The notes under the pieces were generated by a model. It saw only the letters and a list, made by a program, of their open reading frames with translations, ran no database searches and was not told the DNA's origin. From Microglena sp. YARC (taxonomy: Eukaryota > Chlorophyta > Chlorophyceae > Chlamydomonadales > Chlamydomonadaceae), in contig CM039464.1 of assembly GCA_022414725.1 (NCBI GenBank), positions 15,648,368-15,712,367 on the forward strand: 64,000 nt of DNA, given 5' to 3'. A program made the position numbers and the translations under genes. Within the stretch, counting starts at the first letter, position 1. Every line of letters begins with the position of its first letter. Positions 44,700-57,643 of the stretch are shown piece after piece.

Positions 44700-45860
44700 A
44701 CATCGTCTTCTCCTTGGCTTCTGGGCTTCATTCTGGAAGTTCCGAAGTCCTGCAATGACGACGAATCGGCTGGTGGATGTGCGCACCCCTTCGGCCTCTG
44801 CTTGCATTGGTGAGAATCCTTCCGCCATCGTGGAAGCCACCCCCCCCACCCCCACCCCACAGTCATTCCTCCATCTTCTCTTCCTTTTCCTCCCCTGCCG
44901 TCTGTCGCCTCCTCCCGTCTGTCGTAGATGACTGTGACGTGCAGACTCAAGTCGGCGACTAGCCTGGACATCGGTGGAGATACCCTGTCTTCGTCTGCTC
45001 GCGTCCTTGACGTCGCTACCATTTCTCCGGTGTTTGCGGCTCTGCCTGCGGAACCGGAGGTTGCCAAGCCGACCAAGCTCCCTGCTGATGTCTACGTCGT
45101 TTGTGACCCCCTTTGCTCTGCCCAGCCGACGGTCGGCTACTGGCATAAGCTTGCGCTCTAGTGGCTCTGTGCTACCTTCTGGAGAATTTTTTTTCGATCA
45201 AGCTGGCGGATCATCAGCTCAATCTAGCGGACCGCCGGCACTGCCGTAGGGTTCGCCAGAGGAGAACGACTTTGGACCTGGAGATTCTGGAGGTGGTAGG
45301 AAGCAGGGGGGTATGGTCAGCACCACTACGGGTGCTGCTCCCTCTACCCCCCAACCGGGTAAGTCGAGCGATAGAGGGGGGGACTTGGGATTGACTGATC
45401 ATCGCCGGCGGGATATTAGGACCTTTACATGCCTCGGCTCTGCTCTTCGCATCCTAGCGATACATTTTCGAATTCTGCCCTTGCGATTTGCGATTTTCTG
45501 CCCTTGCGATTGGCAACTTTCTGCACTTTCATCCTCGTCTCCATTTTCCCATACCTCAAATCTCGACTTAGCCCTAACGCTTCCCCACCTTCTGTGATCC
45601 CAGGTTTCGCAGCGCCGGACATCGCCCATGCTGGGAGCCGAAGTGGAGGCCGTCCTGGCCCTAGTCCAGCGGCCGTGGAGGTTCTTTGGCATGATTTCTT
45701 GGTGGATTTTCTCTCTTAGGATCCTTGGGGCCCCTGGGTACGTTCCGTTGTTAGACATCGTCGCGTCTTTGTCTTACCGTGCCCCTGGTCCTTCCCCTGG
45801 GTGCCCTCCTTGGGTGTATGCCTTAGCTACATGGGTTTGTGTTCAAGTGTTTGAGTTCCG
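44700..45860 (+). pseudogene. Gag-like region of element X
   Basis: Broken into several frames. PSAIVEATPP and LLFLFLPCRLSPPPVCRR match the gag-like frame of element Z (63165-63461); SRRSATG(I/M)SLRSSGSVLPSGEFF is also shared. The N-terminal W-x-x-x-M part seen in Z is lost. Function as a capsid precursor is inferred from position. Confidence 0.6.
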
Positions 45861-45959
45861 ATAGGGCTTAGGATTTTTTAGTTAAGTGGTATCGAGTAAT
45901 GGGTGATCTCGATTAGTTGGACCGTGCATGTGTTGTTGATGATGACACTGCTCAGCAAA

Positions 45960-46208
45960 GTGCTAGTGTGTTATCTTCGCAATCGGCTTTACCACTAGGG
46001 AGACAAGACTCCTTTGGAGCTGTTCTTTGGGGTTGTACCTGATGTGTCGTTGTTGCGTGTGACTTGCCATTGCTCGTTTGAAGTAAATGGGATATTACGT
46101 AACAAGCTTGATGAAAGGGCATTATTTGGTAGACTGGTTGGGTATTCCCTGGTGAGTAAGGGTTCTTATATTTGGGTTTCCGATGTTGCGCCAGGTAGTA
46201 GAGAGTAG
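45960..46208 (+). pseudogene. Integrase-distal remnant of element X
   Basis: Frame reads ELFFGVVPDVSLLRV...NKLDERALFGRLVGYSLVSKG, the segment that follows the catalytic core in copia polyproteins (pattern PxELxxGxxPDxxxLRxFG...). The core itself is missing. Confidence 0.7.
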
Positions 46209-46210
46209 TG

Positions 46211-47465
46211 ATGTACTCTCTATATCCAGTTCAGTCTAAACTGTCTTCCTGAGCTCTCCCATTAGTATGGGTCCCCGTGCCCGCTTGCATCCCTCCTGTC
46301 ATCAAACGGTGATATGTTACGTGTCGCCGGTAATTCCCTACGCCCTTCAGCAACCCCAATTGTTGATGGCTGTCCTGGCTGGGATGTATCCAGATTGCAT
46401 TCCAGACCAAGGATTGATCATGCTGTATTGTGTGTGAAGTTTTAGGGCGGGTGGGAGTTGTATTTCCGAATTTTAATTTAGCCGAATCTCAGGGGGTCGC
46501 CAGGCCCTCCTCTGTGCCATGTTTTATCGGTGAAGCTCTAGGATTTGATCGGCCTTAGGTCATAGTGGAGCCTGTCATAGGTCCGCTGTCTAATAGTCGC
46601 CACCCCCCGTCCACCTGTTCGGATGGCTCGCGGGCGTTGTTGATCCCTTCGCCTCTTGTCGTCCCTGGTGGTTTACACCGGACAAGGCATTGCGATGATT
46701 TAGCTGTCACGTGGAGTGAGTGATGATCTTGAACACTGGTCTGGCTCTGATACTGCGTATGGCTGGGGTGTTACAGTCAACCCAGGATTCATTGATTTAG
46801 AGGCAAAGAATGCCGGCCCTGTTCAACCAGGCAGTGGTGCTGCACTGGGGGCTTTACTACCGGTTACTGTCTGATAGGGTAGTCTAGATTGGTGGAGCGT
46901 TACGACGCTTTGTTTCAGCAGCTTCCTTTCAGCTGTCTTTCTTGGTTTTGGTGGGTGGTGGTAATTAATTCAGACCACCGTTATAGCGTCTTGTTGGTTT
47001 CTGACTCTTAGTTCCATAGGCAGATGGTTCATTCGGTGGAGCACATCATAGATTGGCTATTTCTTTTTACTCCACACTGTTTTTATATCACCAGCCCCTC
47101 AAGTGATTAGAACTTTTTGTGGAGTGTAGTAGTTGATTCCCTTCGGATTTTACTGTAAATTGGTGGGCTGGGTAATCTTGCACTTGTACTTGCAGATGTA
47201 CCGCCGCTCACCTCTTTCTTGTTTTCCGAGTGTGTTTCAAGCGCCCTTTCAGTCCATCCTTTGCAGTAAATTGTTTCAGTCCTTTTTTCTGCGTTTACTA
47301 TTTTCAAGTGGACACTAGGTTTTCTGTACTGTGTCTGTACATCTAGACTTCTATTGTTCATTGAGCTGTGTTTCCTTTGTTGGTTACGAGTTTCTTGAGA
47401 ATTTTGACTTCGGATCCTTTGGATTTTTCAGTTGCTGCAGGTTTGGTTTGCTTGTGGTTAGGCGC
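46211..47465 (+). other. Element X, internal region without RT
   Basis: Aligns with the reverse complement of 60693-61860 in element Z. Contains a trace of the linker region also found in W (LEHWSGSDTAYGWGV, about 46730-46770) but no RT or RNase H motif. Confidence 0.6.
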
Positions 47466-48599
47466 TATCAGCTTTAATACACTCCGTGGAGTGGACAGAT
47501 ATGTTGCAGCGGAACAGACGCGCCAATCTATACACGGAGACGAGAATAACATTACAAGCACAGGAGACCCATTAAGGGGCACAAGTGGAGGAAGGAGCGG
47601 CAGCCTGTACCCTGATAAGGGTACAGGCTATACAGTCCGTGTCAGGGGAACCGGTGACGCAGTCCACAGGAAGCTGTCACTACGGGAAGCTGTCACAGTA
47701 CTGTCAGGACCGATAGTTCTAAGGGAGTACACAAGGAGTCACCAAGACATAAAACAAGTGAGAGCACCGCTATTCATGCTGATACTCCACCTATGACGCA
47801 GGTGACATACAATACTAGTACTCCACCTATGGCACTGGGGACATAGAACCATTAACTGGTAGCAAACAAAAAATTATTAAGGAACGGCGGAAAAACAGGA
47901 AACCAGAAGAAAGCCTTGTCTAAAATAAAAGGATTAGAAAGGATGAACCAAAAACCACTGTAGTACTCCGAAAATGTAGCAGCAAAAAACTTGGGTCATA
48001 CCGAGCCGAGCTGAGACCAAAACGGAAATGGAACCATCCATGGTAAGCGCAAAAATACTATTCATCCAGAATAGTAGGCACCAAACCAGAAAATCACAGG
48101 GAGGCCAAACAGAAATCAAACCTAACACCAAAGGAAGGGGAACAACGGTGACTGAAAGAACCGAGAACGTAACCTAAAGAGAAGACTGAAAAAATCGTAT
48201 ATCAAAGTTGGGGAACAACGGTATAGAAAACCCGATCCGGGAATAGGAACCTAACGCCAATCAATGATAACCAAAGAGACGGATTGAAATATCGTGTGAG
48301 AGCAGCACACGAGAGAATCAAAGCCTAAAGGACGCAGACAAGAGGACACTAAAGACTACGATGGAAAAATAAAGTCGATGGAAAAATCCACTACCTTAAC
48401 TATTCTTAGAATAGAATTCATGACTAGGTGGGATGAAAAAACCATGATGAACTGGTTGCTTACTCAAAGATGGAAGTAAGAAGATTTATGAAAGTTAATT
48501 ATCATAAACCCCAGCTACGGCAACTAAAACCTAAAAAACATTCTAGGAGGTGGGTATCGCACCGCAAAGAACTCATGCACCCAAGACAAACCAAGCGCC
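47466..48599 (-). mobile_element. Copia-type element Y, left part
   Basis: LTR 47466-47784 (319 bp, antisense on plus, so the element is on minus) inserted after GGCGC of element X, followed by 815 bp of internal 3' noncoding sequence (starts ctccacctatgac; matches 60039-60692 of Z). Interrupted at 48599 by element W at the same GGCGC/GCGCC site. Confidence 0.8.
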
Positions 48600-49299
48600 T
48601 ATCAGCTTGAAATCACTCCGGTAGAGTGGACAGTAGATTAAAGCAGCGGAACAGACGCACCAATCTATACACGGAGACAAGGATAACGTTACAGACACAG
48701 GAGACCCATAAAGGGGCACCTGTGGTGAAAGGAGGCGGTAGACAGGAACCTAACAGGGTACAGATCAGACCGGAGACGTAGGTGACAGGAAGCTGCCACT
48801 GAGTCATCTCAAGATGACTCAGTCCCACGGGAAGCTGGCTCAGGAGAGCCGATAGTTCTAAGGGAGTACATAAGTAGTCACCAAGTCATAAAACGCGTGA
48901 GAGCACCGCTATACATGCTGATACTCCACCTATGACACAGGTGACATACAATAGTACTACTCCACCTATGGCACTGGTGACATAGAACTATATGTAACAA
49001 ATTAAAAAAAAAAAATCAAAGAACTCCGGAAAAAAAATCGAGAGAAACTTCAAATGAAACCCGAAGGGTGTAAGGGAAGGTATGAAGCAAGGCAAAGAAC
49101 CAAAATTTGCCAAAGTGGATATAAGAGGACAACTAAATATCAAAGTCGGGTAACAACGGTATAGAAAACCCGATCCGGGAATAGGAACCTAATGCCAATC
49201 AATGATAACTTAAAGAAACTCTAAATGTAACCAAAGAAACCCTTAAAATGTAACCAAAAATTCCAGAATACATGTAAACCAAAATTTCTAGAATACATG

Positions 49300-50843
49300 T
49301 AACCAAAAAAAAATGGTTTTAAGGAGAAGCAGTCATTCCAAACATGCGAATGAAACGCCAGAAACACCATAGGATCAAAGGGGCTGGTGAAGGGGTCAGC
49401 ACAGTTGTCCTTAGTGTTAACATAGGCAACATCCACCTGGCCATCCTCCACCAGCCCTGGATATAGTGATGGATGACATCAATGTGCTTGTTGCGAGGGA
49501 GCAGCTGACAGTCATTGGCCCAGCTCAAGGACCCCAAGTTGTCACCTGAATTGGTGACCAGGTCACAAGGCAGCCTAGATCAATTCTCAACTTTTTCCAC
49601 CATTGCACCTCCCTGGCAGTCTGAGACAGGGCCTGATACTTCAGCCTCACTGGAGCTAACAGCAACAGTGGGTTGCCTTTTGCTCATCCAGTTTCACAAG
49701 GCAGCCTCCAGCAAGCACAGCATAGCCAGTCTGAGAATCTCCTGTCAGACCAATCATCAGCAAAGGATGAGTCACTAAAGACAGTAAAAGAGAAACCAGG
49801 GCTGTGAGTGTAAGTGGAGGCCCAGATGGGAATGTTCTCTCAAATACAAAAAGCAAGCGCTTGGCTGCAGCCCACAGGGGGGCAGTGGGTTTGAGCAGAA
49901 AACCTGGACAGGTAGCTAACAGCAAAAGAAAAATATCAGGCCTTGTGCAGGTAGCCAGGTACAGCAAAGCCCCCACAAGAGAGAGGTACTGGCTATTAGA
50001 GGCCAGAGGTTCTCCAGGAGGATCAGTGACAGTGCACTTGGACATGGGAACTGAAAACTTGGGCTTTTTGGTAGCAGCAGTTGAGACCAAACTGCCTCAC
50101 CAGCTCAACAATGTAGGAGTGCTGGGAGAGGTCGATCTTAACACACCTGCCGTCAGAATCAAGTGTACAAGTCATGTCCAATGAAAGGAAACTGGACAGG
50201 TACACCCATTTCCTTGACTTCCCACCCAGCTGCTTCCATAGCCTTGATCAGCAAGCATACCTATGCAGCTTCACTAAAAGCACAGATAAAGTCATCCACA
50301 TAGGTTCAGGACATAAGCTCCACCCACCAGTAGAATCCTCCTGAAATACAGAGCAGGTTCAGCTTTGCACATGGTAAAACCGTGGGCAACCAAAACCTGC
50401 TTTACATCTTTTGCTCCAAGCCCTGGGTGCCTGCTTCAAACCATAAAGAGATTTAATCAGCTTGCACACAAGGGGAACATTGTCAGAACCAAGTTCATGA
50501 AAGCCCTCAGGCTGGTAACAGAACAGGTCCAGACCAGGTTCCAGCTTGGCATTCAAGAATGCAGTCTTGATGTCCAGCTGCCTCACAAACATTTTTCTAT
50601 GAGTGATGGCAGCAAGGAGCACACGAAGACCTGCTTTAGAGGAGACGGGGCATATACATTCATGGTAGTCCAGCCCAGGACGTTGCAGAAAACCCACGAA
50701 CTACAAAACGATGCTTTAAAACGCAAAGAACCATCAGCCCCATGTTTCTTGACAAATAACCATCTGCCAGATAGAATTCCTCTGCCTAGGAGGCTGTGGA
50801 GTGAGGACCCAAGTGCCATGAGCATGGAGGGAGGCCATCTCAT
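49300..50843 (-). pseudogene. Reverse transcriptase / RNase H of element W
   Basis: In fragments: RQLDIKTAFLNA and LYGLKQAPRAW (50359-50697), YVDD catalytic box at 50291-50302, TRPDI...AAKRLL and GDSQTGYAVLAGG (49656-50090), and the C-terminal KHIDVIHHYI, VDVAYVNTKDNCADPFT (49370-49510). All are hallmark copia motifs. Frames shift between them. Confidence 0.9.
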
Positions 50844-51488
50844 CCTTCATAGCCTGCAGCCAGAGATCTCTGTCTGGGTTGGTAGGTAACATTGCAGCTT
50901 TATAAGAGAGTTCAGTAGAGGTAGAAATAAAAGCCCCCACGTACAAGCAGTTGTACTTGTACATGGGCAGCGGGGATATCAGCAGTATCAGCAGTAACCG
51001 GTAAATAAAGCCCCCAGCGCAGCACTCATGCGTGGTTAAACAAGGCCGGCCTCCTTTGCCTCCTAAATCGTCGAAGCCTGGGTACACTGGAACACCCCAG
51101 CCATACGCAGTATCTGACCCGGACCAGTGTTCGAGGTCATTCACTCACATCATCTGTGACGGCCACATCGTCGCAATGCCTGGTCCGGTATAAACCACCA
51201 GGTTATAAGCAGGGGGGTGAAGTGATCAACAACTCCCGCGAGCTATCCGAATAGGTGGACGGGGTGGTGGCCGACTAGGGGCAGTGGACCTGTACTAGGT
51301 CCACTATGACCCGAGGCTGTCCTAATCCTACGACTTCACCGACGAAACGTGGCGCAGAGGGAAGGCCCGGCGACCCCCTGAGATTCGAATAAATTAGAGC
51401 TTGAAAGGAACAATCAGACTCCCCTGGCCCAATGCCGCCGCACGCGATACAGCACCATCATTACCTGGCCTGGGACGCATCGTCATCC

Positions 51489-52302
51489 ATGACCAGTAAA
51501 GCGGTCAAACAATCGGTTGGTAAAGGGCCCAGGACATTTGTCAGTAGTATCAAGCCCTTTACCGATGATAGCGGCAGGGGTGCGAGAAAAAATACTGAGA
51601 TCCATCATAGGGAAAGAGCCAGGGATACAGTTATAGCTAAAACTGTTATAGAAGAGCACATCACGACTCTCTACCACCTGGCGCAAACTTCGGAACCCAA
51701 ACAAAATAACCCTTACTCACCAAGAGAATACCCAACCAGTCTACCAGATAAGCCCTTTCGTCAAGCTTATTGCGCTTCTTCCCATTCACTAAGGTAACAT
51801 AGCATGGGCACCCGAACACGCGCAATAACGATACATCAGGTAGAAACCCCAAAGAACAACTTCATAAGGAGTCTTGTCACCCTGATTAGGCAGCCGGTTG
51901 CGTAGGTAACACGCGGCGAGGAAGGCATAGGGCCAGAAGGACTTAGTGAGCTTAGACTCCAAGTGAATGCTCCTAGCTACGTTCTGAAGGACCCCATTGT
52001 ACCGTTCCACAGTCGCATTCTGCTGAGCAGTGTAAGCCATGGACAATTCATGCACAGCACCAACCGATTCTAACCAATCCTCGAACCACTTCACTATAAA
52101 TTCCTTAGCCCTGTCAGACCTAAGACACTTGAAAAACAAATCCATGCAGCTGAGTCATCCATCTGAGGATGGTAGTTTGAACTGCTAAGGGAGCTTCATC
52201 CCTGGTTCTCAAGGCACAAGACCTCAGCATAAGCCAGAGTATTAGGTCAGTGAGAACAGAACATAAAAACTCCCACGCAAGCCCTAAATTAAATGGCCCC
52301 AT
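51489..52302 (-). pseudogene. Integrase of element W
   Basis: LRSDRAKEF holds the second catalytic Asp, and YTAQQNATVERYNG the catalytic Glu, of the DDE core (51789-52145). Upstream TRDEAPLAVQ (52120-52302) belongs to the core's first part. Downstream FLPDVSLLRVFGCPCYV and NKLDERA (51661-51852). Several frame breaks. Confidence 0.85.
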
Positions 52303-55244
52303 TGATGGTCCAAGTGAAGGGCGTTGTAATGGGGCACGGCATTCCTAGTTTTGCGCTTTCTTTAGGAAAAGCGATACGTTTTCCCTTTGCCTTCTGACAA
52401 GCATCACATGGGATCTTTAGACAGTCTTTGCACCCCTGTTGGAGAGTGCAGGGGTAAGTCTGAACCAAACCACTTCCTTACAAGCGTTGTGCATGGCATC
52501 ATAGCCAGGGGTGACCCAGCCGCGCCTATGCCACAACCATTCAGGGTGCGTAGGATTCACACTCACCATCCTCATCAACATCAAGAGCAAAAAGCTGGAT
52601 AATTTTCAGCACCATACAATACGGCCACGAGGGGTGTGACAAGGCCTACATGCAACTTGTACACAAATACATCACTGGAGGCAGGGAAAGACCACAGAAC
52701 AGAAGAGCCCTGTGTGGCAGTTACAACTAAGACTATCAAAGAAATCTTTGCAAGTTTGTGAGCATGGGCAACAGCATTAACTGATAGAGGTTCACCGGAC
52801 GTGCATTAGGGATGTAAGAACATTGGTTAAAGTTGCATTGGTGTGGATAACCCAATCACACATAACACAATAGAACCCTGACCCCAGACCGTTGAAACCA
52901 CACCATCACCATTTACTGCTGGACCCAAGCATCTCAGAGCATGAACAGTGAACAAGACATATCCCTGGATTGATCCAGCTCACAGATCACATGACCAGCC
53001 CCACCAGACAGGTCGGGCGCAGACATTTGTAATAATTTCGCAGTTGAGAGAAAAGGCAGAGCGTACCTCCTATTCTGTCCAAAGCATAACCCATCCAATC
53101 TGAGTCCTGCAAGGAGGCCAGATGCTGCGGGTAAGCACACTGGGAAGGCCAAGGCCATGGCACCGGATTGGTAACCGGCTGCACCAGGCTTTTGGTCGTT
53201 ACGCAGGCTGCAGATGCTTCGTTGAAACAGCGATCCTGCCGAGTGGGTCGTCTTGCTGAGGCATGGGCCCCAAGTGCAATCCAGACGTCGCTTGTTGGAA
53301 CCAAGAACCCTGAGAACCAGATCCCTGCCCACGTGAAACGCCCAGCCTTGGCAGGAACACTGGGAGCGTCCCGGGACCAACCAGAGCAATGCCTGAGATT
53401 CGGAACTGGGGAGAAGCAATGTTCAAAAAACATGATCGAAAGAGAACACGAATATGCCTTCCAGACAAGACCAGTAATCTACAGTCTGCTCTGTAGCCAA
53501 CTCTACCGTACTGCACCGCAGCCGATTCAAAATCGGATCAAACGGATTCCCATCACAATGAGTTTCCCATGGCCGTTGGCGCTGGAGTCACAGGTGTCAC
53601 AGCACTGCGTGAGGTCAGTGCAAGGACTGCGAGCCACCTGCGAAAGAAATTGCATCGACACGTCAGAAGGGCCCATGTGCCGCATTATGAAGTTCGACTA
53701 CGCATGAGAGGGACCCTCATAGAGGCAAGGGACATCAGACTGCGTCTATTCGGATATCCAAAAAAAGGATATCCCGAGGGGTGGCAAAAGTACCTAGGTA
53801 TACCATTGACCATATCGTCCATTCCATGTTCGCGAGCAATCATGGTTAAACACATGAACCTCCTGACGTTCGAGAGGCAGTGCACTGACACCCAACAGTG
53901 CCCAGGATCAAACCGAGACTCACCGATAATAGTGGCTTATTAGACCCAGCTCAATCGCAGAAGGCGACAGGAGCAAGGACTCACAATGTCCATGAAAAAC
54001 TCCCAGCAAGACCAAGCGCAAGAGCGCCGCTGGTCTTCTATGTTCCTAATCACAGGAGACTCCGCCAACACTCATAAGCCAGCTCGAAATCTGGCTAACA
54101 GGGACACCGAGGGGACCGGGACACTCGCCACAAACTCGATAACCAAGTCTTCTGTGATCACTACGCCCTCGCCCCCCCATAACACCAACAGCGAAAACCT
54201 ATGATCTGGGCGGATACAGTAATCCCAGAAGTGACTGGACCCACAACACCGCACGACACCATGGGTACCAAGCTCAGAGAAGACAATCACTCGCATGCCT
54301 CATGTTCACACTAACATTTTGCCATTGTAAGCCTGCATATCCATCCGACCGTACAAAGCAGACGGTTCATAAGCGACTCACCAATTCCCGTCGATCCTGC
54401 GTTGATTCAGGCGGTAGTCCGCTCAAGTTCAAAGTCGGAGAGAGATCCACCAGTGAGCAGATGCTCCCAAATGATGTCGCCATGACCGCGTATATATGCA
54501 TAGGGAGGAGGGCCTCAGGGAGGAGGCGAGTCTTCCACCGGCGGGAGGCCGGCAGAGGGGTGATTCTCAGAGAGGACCAGCAGCAGAGGTGCGTGCAGAG
54601 GAAACAGCAGCCTCGCGAGAGCAGAGTGGATGGTAGCCAGTGGGAGGCCACGCTCCATGGGGCAGATGCAGAGGAAAAAGAAGCAAAGCCCTTTCAGAAA
54701 GGGGCTAGCCCACCTCCGGGTAAGCCGGGGGAACAGGCTCAAAGGGAGGCGACCGACGGCAGAAGGCTCAGGTTGATACACAGGCGAAAGCTTCGATTAG
54801 GCACTCTGCTGATTTCAGCAGGCTCATTCCACACCGGTGAAAACAGGCGGAAGTCTCAAAGACACGAGTGGCCAGGCAGGCAGATGGGGTCACGCCACCG
54901 AAGCTATGCACTCGTAGCACTCTGTCAAAGTCTCCGCATCATCGTAGTAGTGAGTAGTCTTCATTCATAATTGAAGGGGACGCCGAATGACGGCTCGGGT
55001 CTGATGCACAAGGAGATCTGTCGTCTGTACACAACACAGCTTCATCAGGAGATCCTCAACATCAGAGACAGGCGTCGAACATTGGAGAGAACCCGGTAAA
55101 CGTTGGAGGATTGATCGGGCGGGGTACTTCTCCTTGCATGCGAGAGAATGAACTCATACACATACCATACGCGGGCCGGCGCTCTGACGCATAGGCCGCT
55201 GGCGCGCAGTGTTCTAGCCCAATCTAGAGGAACCTTCACCCCCG
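52303..55244 (-). other. Element W gag/protease region and 5' part, unresolved
   Basis: Several medium open frames on minus (for example 52934-53419, 53685-53891, 54515-54781) give no clear motif I can name; position suggests gag and protease. A plus-strand 222-codon frame (54302-54970) is probably a shadow. Confidence 0.45.
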
Positions 55245-56244
55245 NNNNNNNNNNNNNNNNNNNNNNNNNNNNNNNNNNNNNNNNNNNNNNNNNNNNNNNN
55301 NNNNNNNNNNNNNNNNNNNNNNNNNNNNNNNNNNNNNNNNNNNNNNNNNNNNNNNNNNNNNNNNNNNNNNNNNNNNNNNNNNNNNNNNNNNNNNNNNNNN
55401 NNNNNNNNNNNNNNNNNNNNNNNNNNNNNNNNNNNNNNNNNNNNNNNNNNNNNNNNNNNNNNNNNNNNNNNNNNNNNNNNNNNNNNNNNNNNNNNNNNNN
55501 NNNNNNNNNNNNNNNNNNNNNNNNNNNNNNNNNNNNNNNNNNNNNNNNNNNNNNNNNNNNNNNNNNNNNNNNNNNNNNNNNNNNNNNNNNNNNNNNNNNN
55601 NNNNNNNNNNNNNNNNNNNNNNNNNNNNNNNNNNNNNNNNNNNNNNNNNNNNNNNNNNNNNNNNNNNNNNNNNNNNNNNNNNNNNNNNNNNNNNNNNNNN
55701 NNNNNNNNNNNNNNNNNNNNNNNNNNNNNNNNNNNNNNNNNNNNNNNNNNNNNNNNNNNNNNNNNNNNNNNNNNNNNNNNNNNNNNNNNNNNNNNNNNNN
55801 NNNNNNNNNNNNNNNNNNNNNNNNNNNNNNNNNNNNNNNNNNNNNNNNNNNNNNNNNNNNNNNNNNNNNNNNNNNNNNNNNNNNNNNNNNNNNNNNNNNN
55901 NNNNNNNNNNNNNNNNNNNNNNNNNNNNNNNNNNNNNNNNNNNNNNNNNNNNNNNNNNNNNNNNNNNNNNNNNNNNNNNNNNNNNNNNNNNNNNNNNNNN
56001 NNNNNNNNNNNNNNNNNNNNNNNNNNNNNNNNNNNNNNNNNNNNNNNNNNNNNNNNNNNNNNNNNNNNNNNNNNNNNNNNNNNNNNNNNNNNNNNNNNNN
56101 NNNNNNNNNNNNNNNNNNNNNNNNNNNNNNNNNNNNNNNNNNNNNNNNNNNNNNNNNNNNNNNNNNNNNNNNNNNNNNNNNNNNNNNNNNNNNNNNNNNN
56201 NNNNNNNNNNNNNNNNNNNNNNNNNNNNNNNNNNNNNNNNNNNN
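55245..56244. other. Assembly gap of exactly 1000 N
   Basis: All N. Reported open frames spanning it are meaningless. The right ends of elements W, Y and X, several kb in total, do not appear on its far side, so its real size must be larger or the join is wrong. Confidence 1.
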
Positions 56245-56947
56245 GTACGACTAGCTTTGACTAAGCTGCAAGTACCTGAGTAGATCCTCAAACTTACAGA
56301 GGTATTAGGGGTACTCTATAAGCTCGTGGATGCTAGCAAGTTCCTCAAACTCATGCGCGTCTAGCGAATCTAGTAAGTAACGCTATGTAGCAAGGAGTTC
56401 CTCAAATCGCCAGCCGTCTTTACAGGTGGATGTCTCAGAAACCAATATAGCTAGTAGCCTAGTTCCTTTTATCTCAAACGTCAAGGGTCTTAGGGGCCTA
56501 GTTAGACTTTCTAAGCCTGGAATCCTTTAGTATAATATGCTGCCCTGGTTTATCCTTGCACGGCGGAAAGTACGGCTTGAATTTGCAGAAGACGGTGAGC
56601 TCAGCGCCCCAGACGTAGGCTGAAAAAAAAGAACTACAGTAAACCCAAACTCCAATACTCCGAGCCCAGAGCCAAATGCGAAAGGGCCGCTACAAACGCC
56701 TAAACCAGGTGGCAACACTCACTACCCAGTAATCACACTGCGCAGCAACTACAACCAGCTAATTTTGCACCCTTGTTACTCTTTGTACACTGTCACTTTG
56801 TGGTTTTCTAAGTTGATTTTTGAAACCAGAAAGGTGCACTTCCACAACTCGTGTTAAACACAGAGCATTACAACCTCTATGAAAGCAAAGCATACCGACT
56901 TGGCTATAGATGGACCAAGGGTTTAGAGCCAAGTGCTCTTTCAAAGG

Positions 56948-57362
56948 ACCAAAGAGTGAGAGGAAGCGGAGCATGGAGAGAGCGAGAGGAGAGAGCAGAG
57001 ATAACACTGCGAGCAGAGAGAGAGAGAGAACACAAAATAGAGAGAGAGTAAGCCTTGACCAGAGAGACGACGAGCAGAGAGATGAGAGAGAGATCGATCG
57101 AGAGAGAAGAGAGAGAGATGAGAGAACGAAGAGAGGATAGAGAGATAGATGAGAGAAGAGAGAGAGAGAGAGACGAGAGAGAGAGAGCAGAGAAGAGGAG
57201 AGAGAGAGAGAGAGGAGAGCGAGGAGAGGAGAGAGAGAGAAGAGGAGAGAGAGACGAGGAGAGAGGAGAGAAGGAGAGACGAGAGAAAGAGGAGAGAGAG
57301 ACGACAAGGACGAGAGACGAGAGAGAGGAGGAAGTCGGAGAGACGATGAGAGGAGAGAGAGC
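56948..57362 (+). repeat. Polypurine GA-rich tract
   Basis: Over 400 bp almost entirely A and G on the plus strand, GAGAGA-type. The second tandem copy has only about 100 bp (59160-59265). Confidence 0.95.
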
Positions 57363-57643
57363 ATTTGAACATAAAACTCAACAATAGCGATTGCCAAGAC
57401 AGGATAGCAGCCAACAGTCTTGCTCGACCATCGATATTATTAACTGGAAGTAGGCTTGTCCGAGGGGTTTTCTCTTAGTTTGAAAATTGTACTTATTCGC
57501 TTAATTAAACGAAGATGCGCTTGGTCCGACGAGTACAGGTTCCCCACCATATCATACCAACCTCCTGTGTTCCCTAACATGGACCATACGTTTTTGCGTG
57601 CCGTGAGTTCGACACCCTCCCAAGAGCTAAGTCGTTCGCGTGT

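Larger units (their letters stand above)
44325..47465 (+). mobile_element. Copia-type element X, left part
   Basis: Starts with a 331-bp LTR (44325-44655; TATCAAC...GCTGATA) in sense orientation, then a gag-like region and an integrase remnant on the plus strand, then 1.2 kb without a recognisable reverse transcriptase. It is interrupted at 47465 (GGCGC) by element Y. Its right part and 3' LTR are not in the window. Confidence 0.8.
48600..55244 (-). mobile_element. Copia-type element W (RT-bearing), decayed, cut by the gap
   Basis: 3' LTR 48600-48923 (TATCAGC...GCTGATA), then on minus: 3' noncoding, RNase H/RT (about 49300-50843), integrase (about 51489-52302), protease/gag region (about 52900-54970). 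The coding region is spread over several frames with stops, so it is inactive. The order (gag, PR, INT, RT, RH) is that of Ty1/copia. Its 5' LTR would fall in the N gap. Confidence 0.85.

Noticed and set aside
54302..54970. 222-codon plus-strand gene
   Set aside because: Lies opposite the gag region of element W, has no recognisable motif and an arginine-rich shadow-type composition.
55148..56291. Open frames of 351-368 codons
   Set aside because: They consist of the N gap.
57055..57387. Arg/Glu-rich coiled-coil protein
   Set aside because: Translation of the GA polypurine tract.
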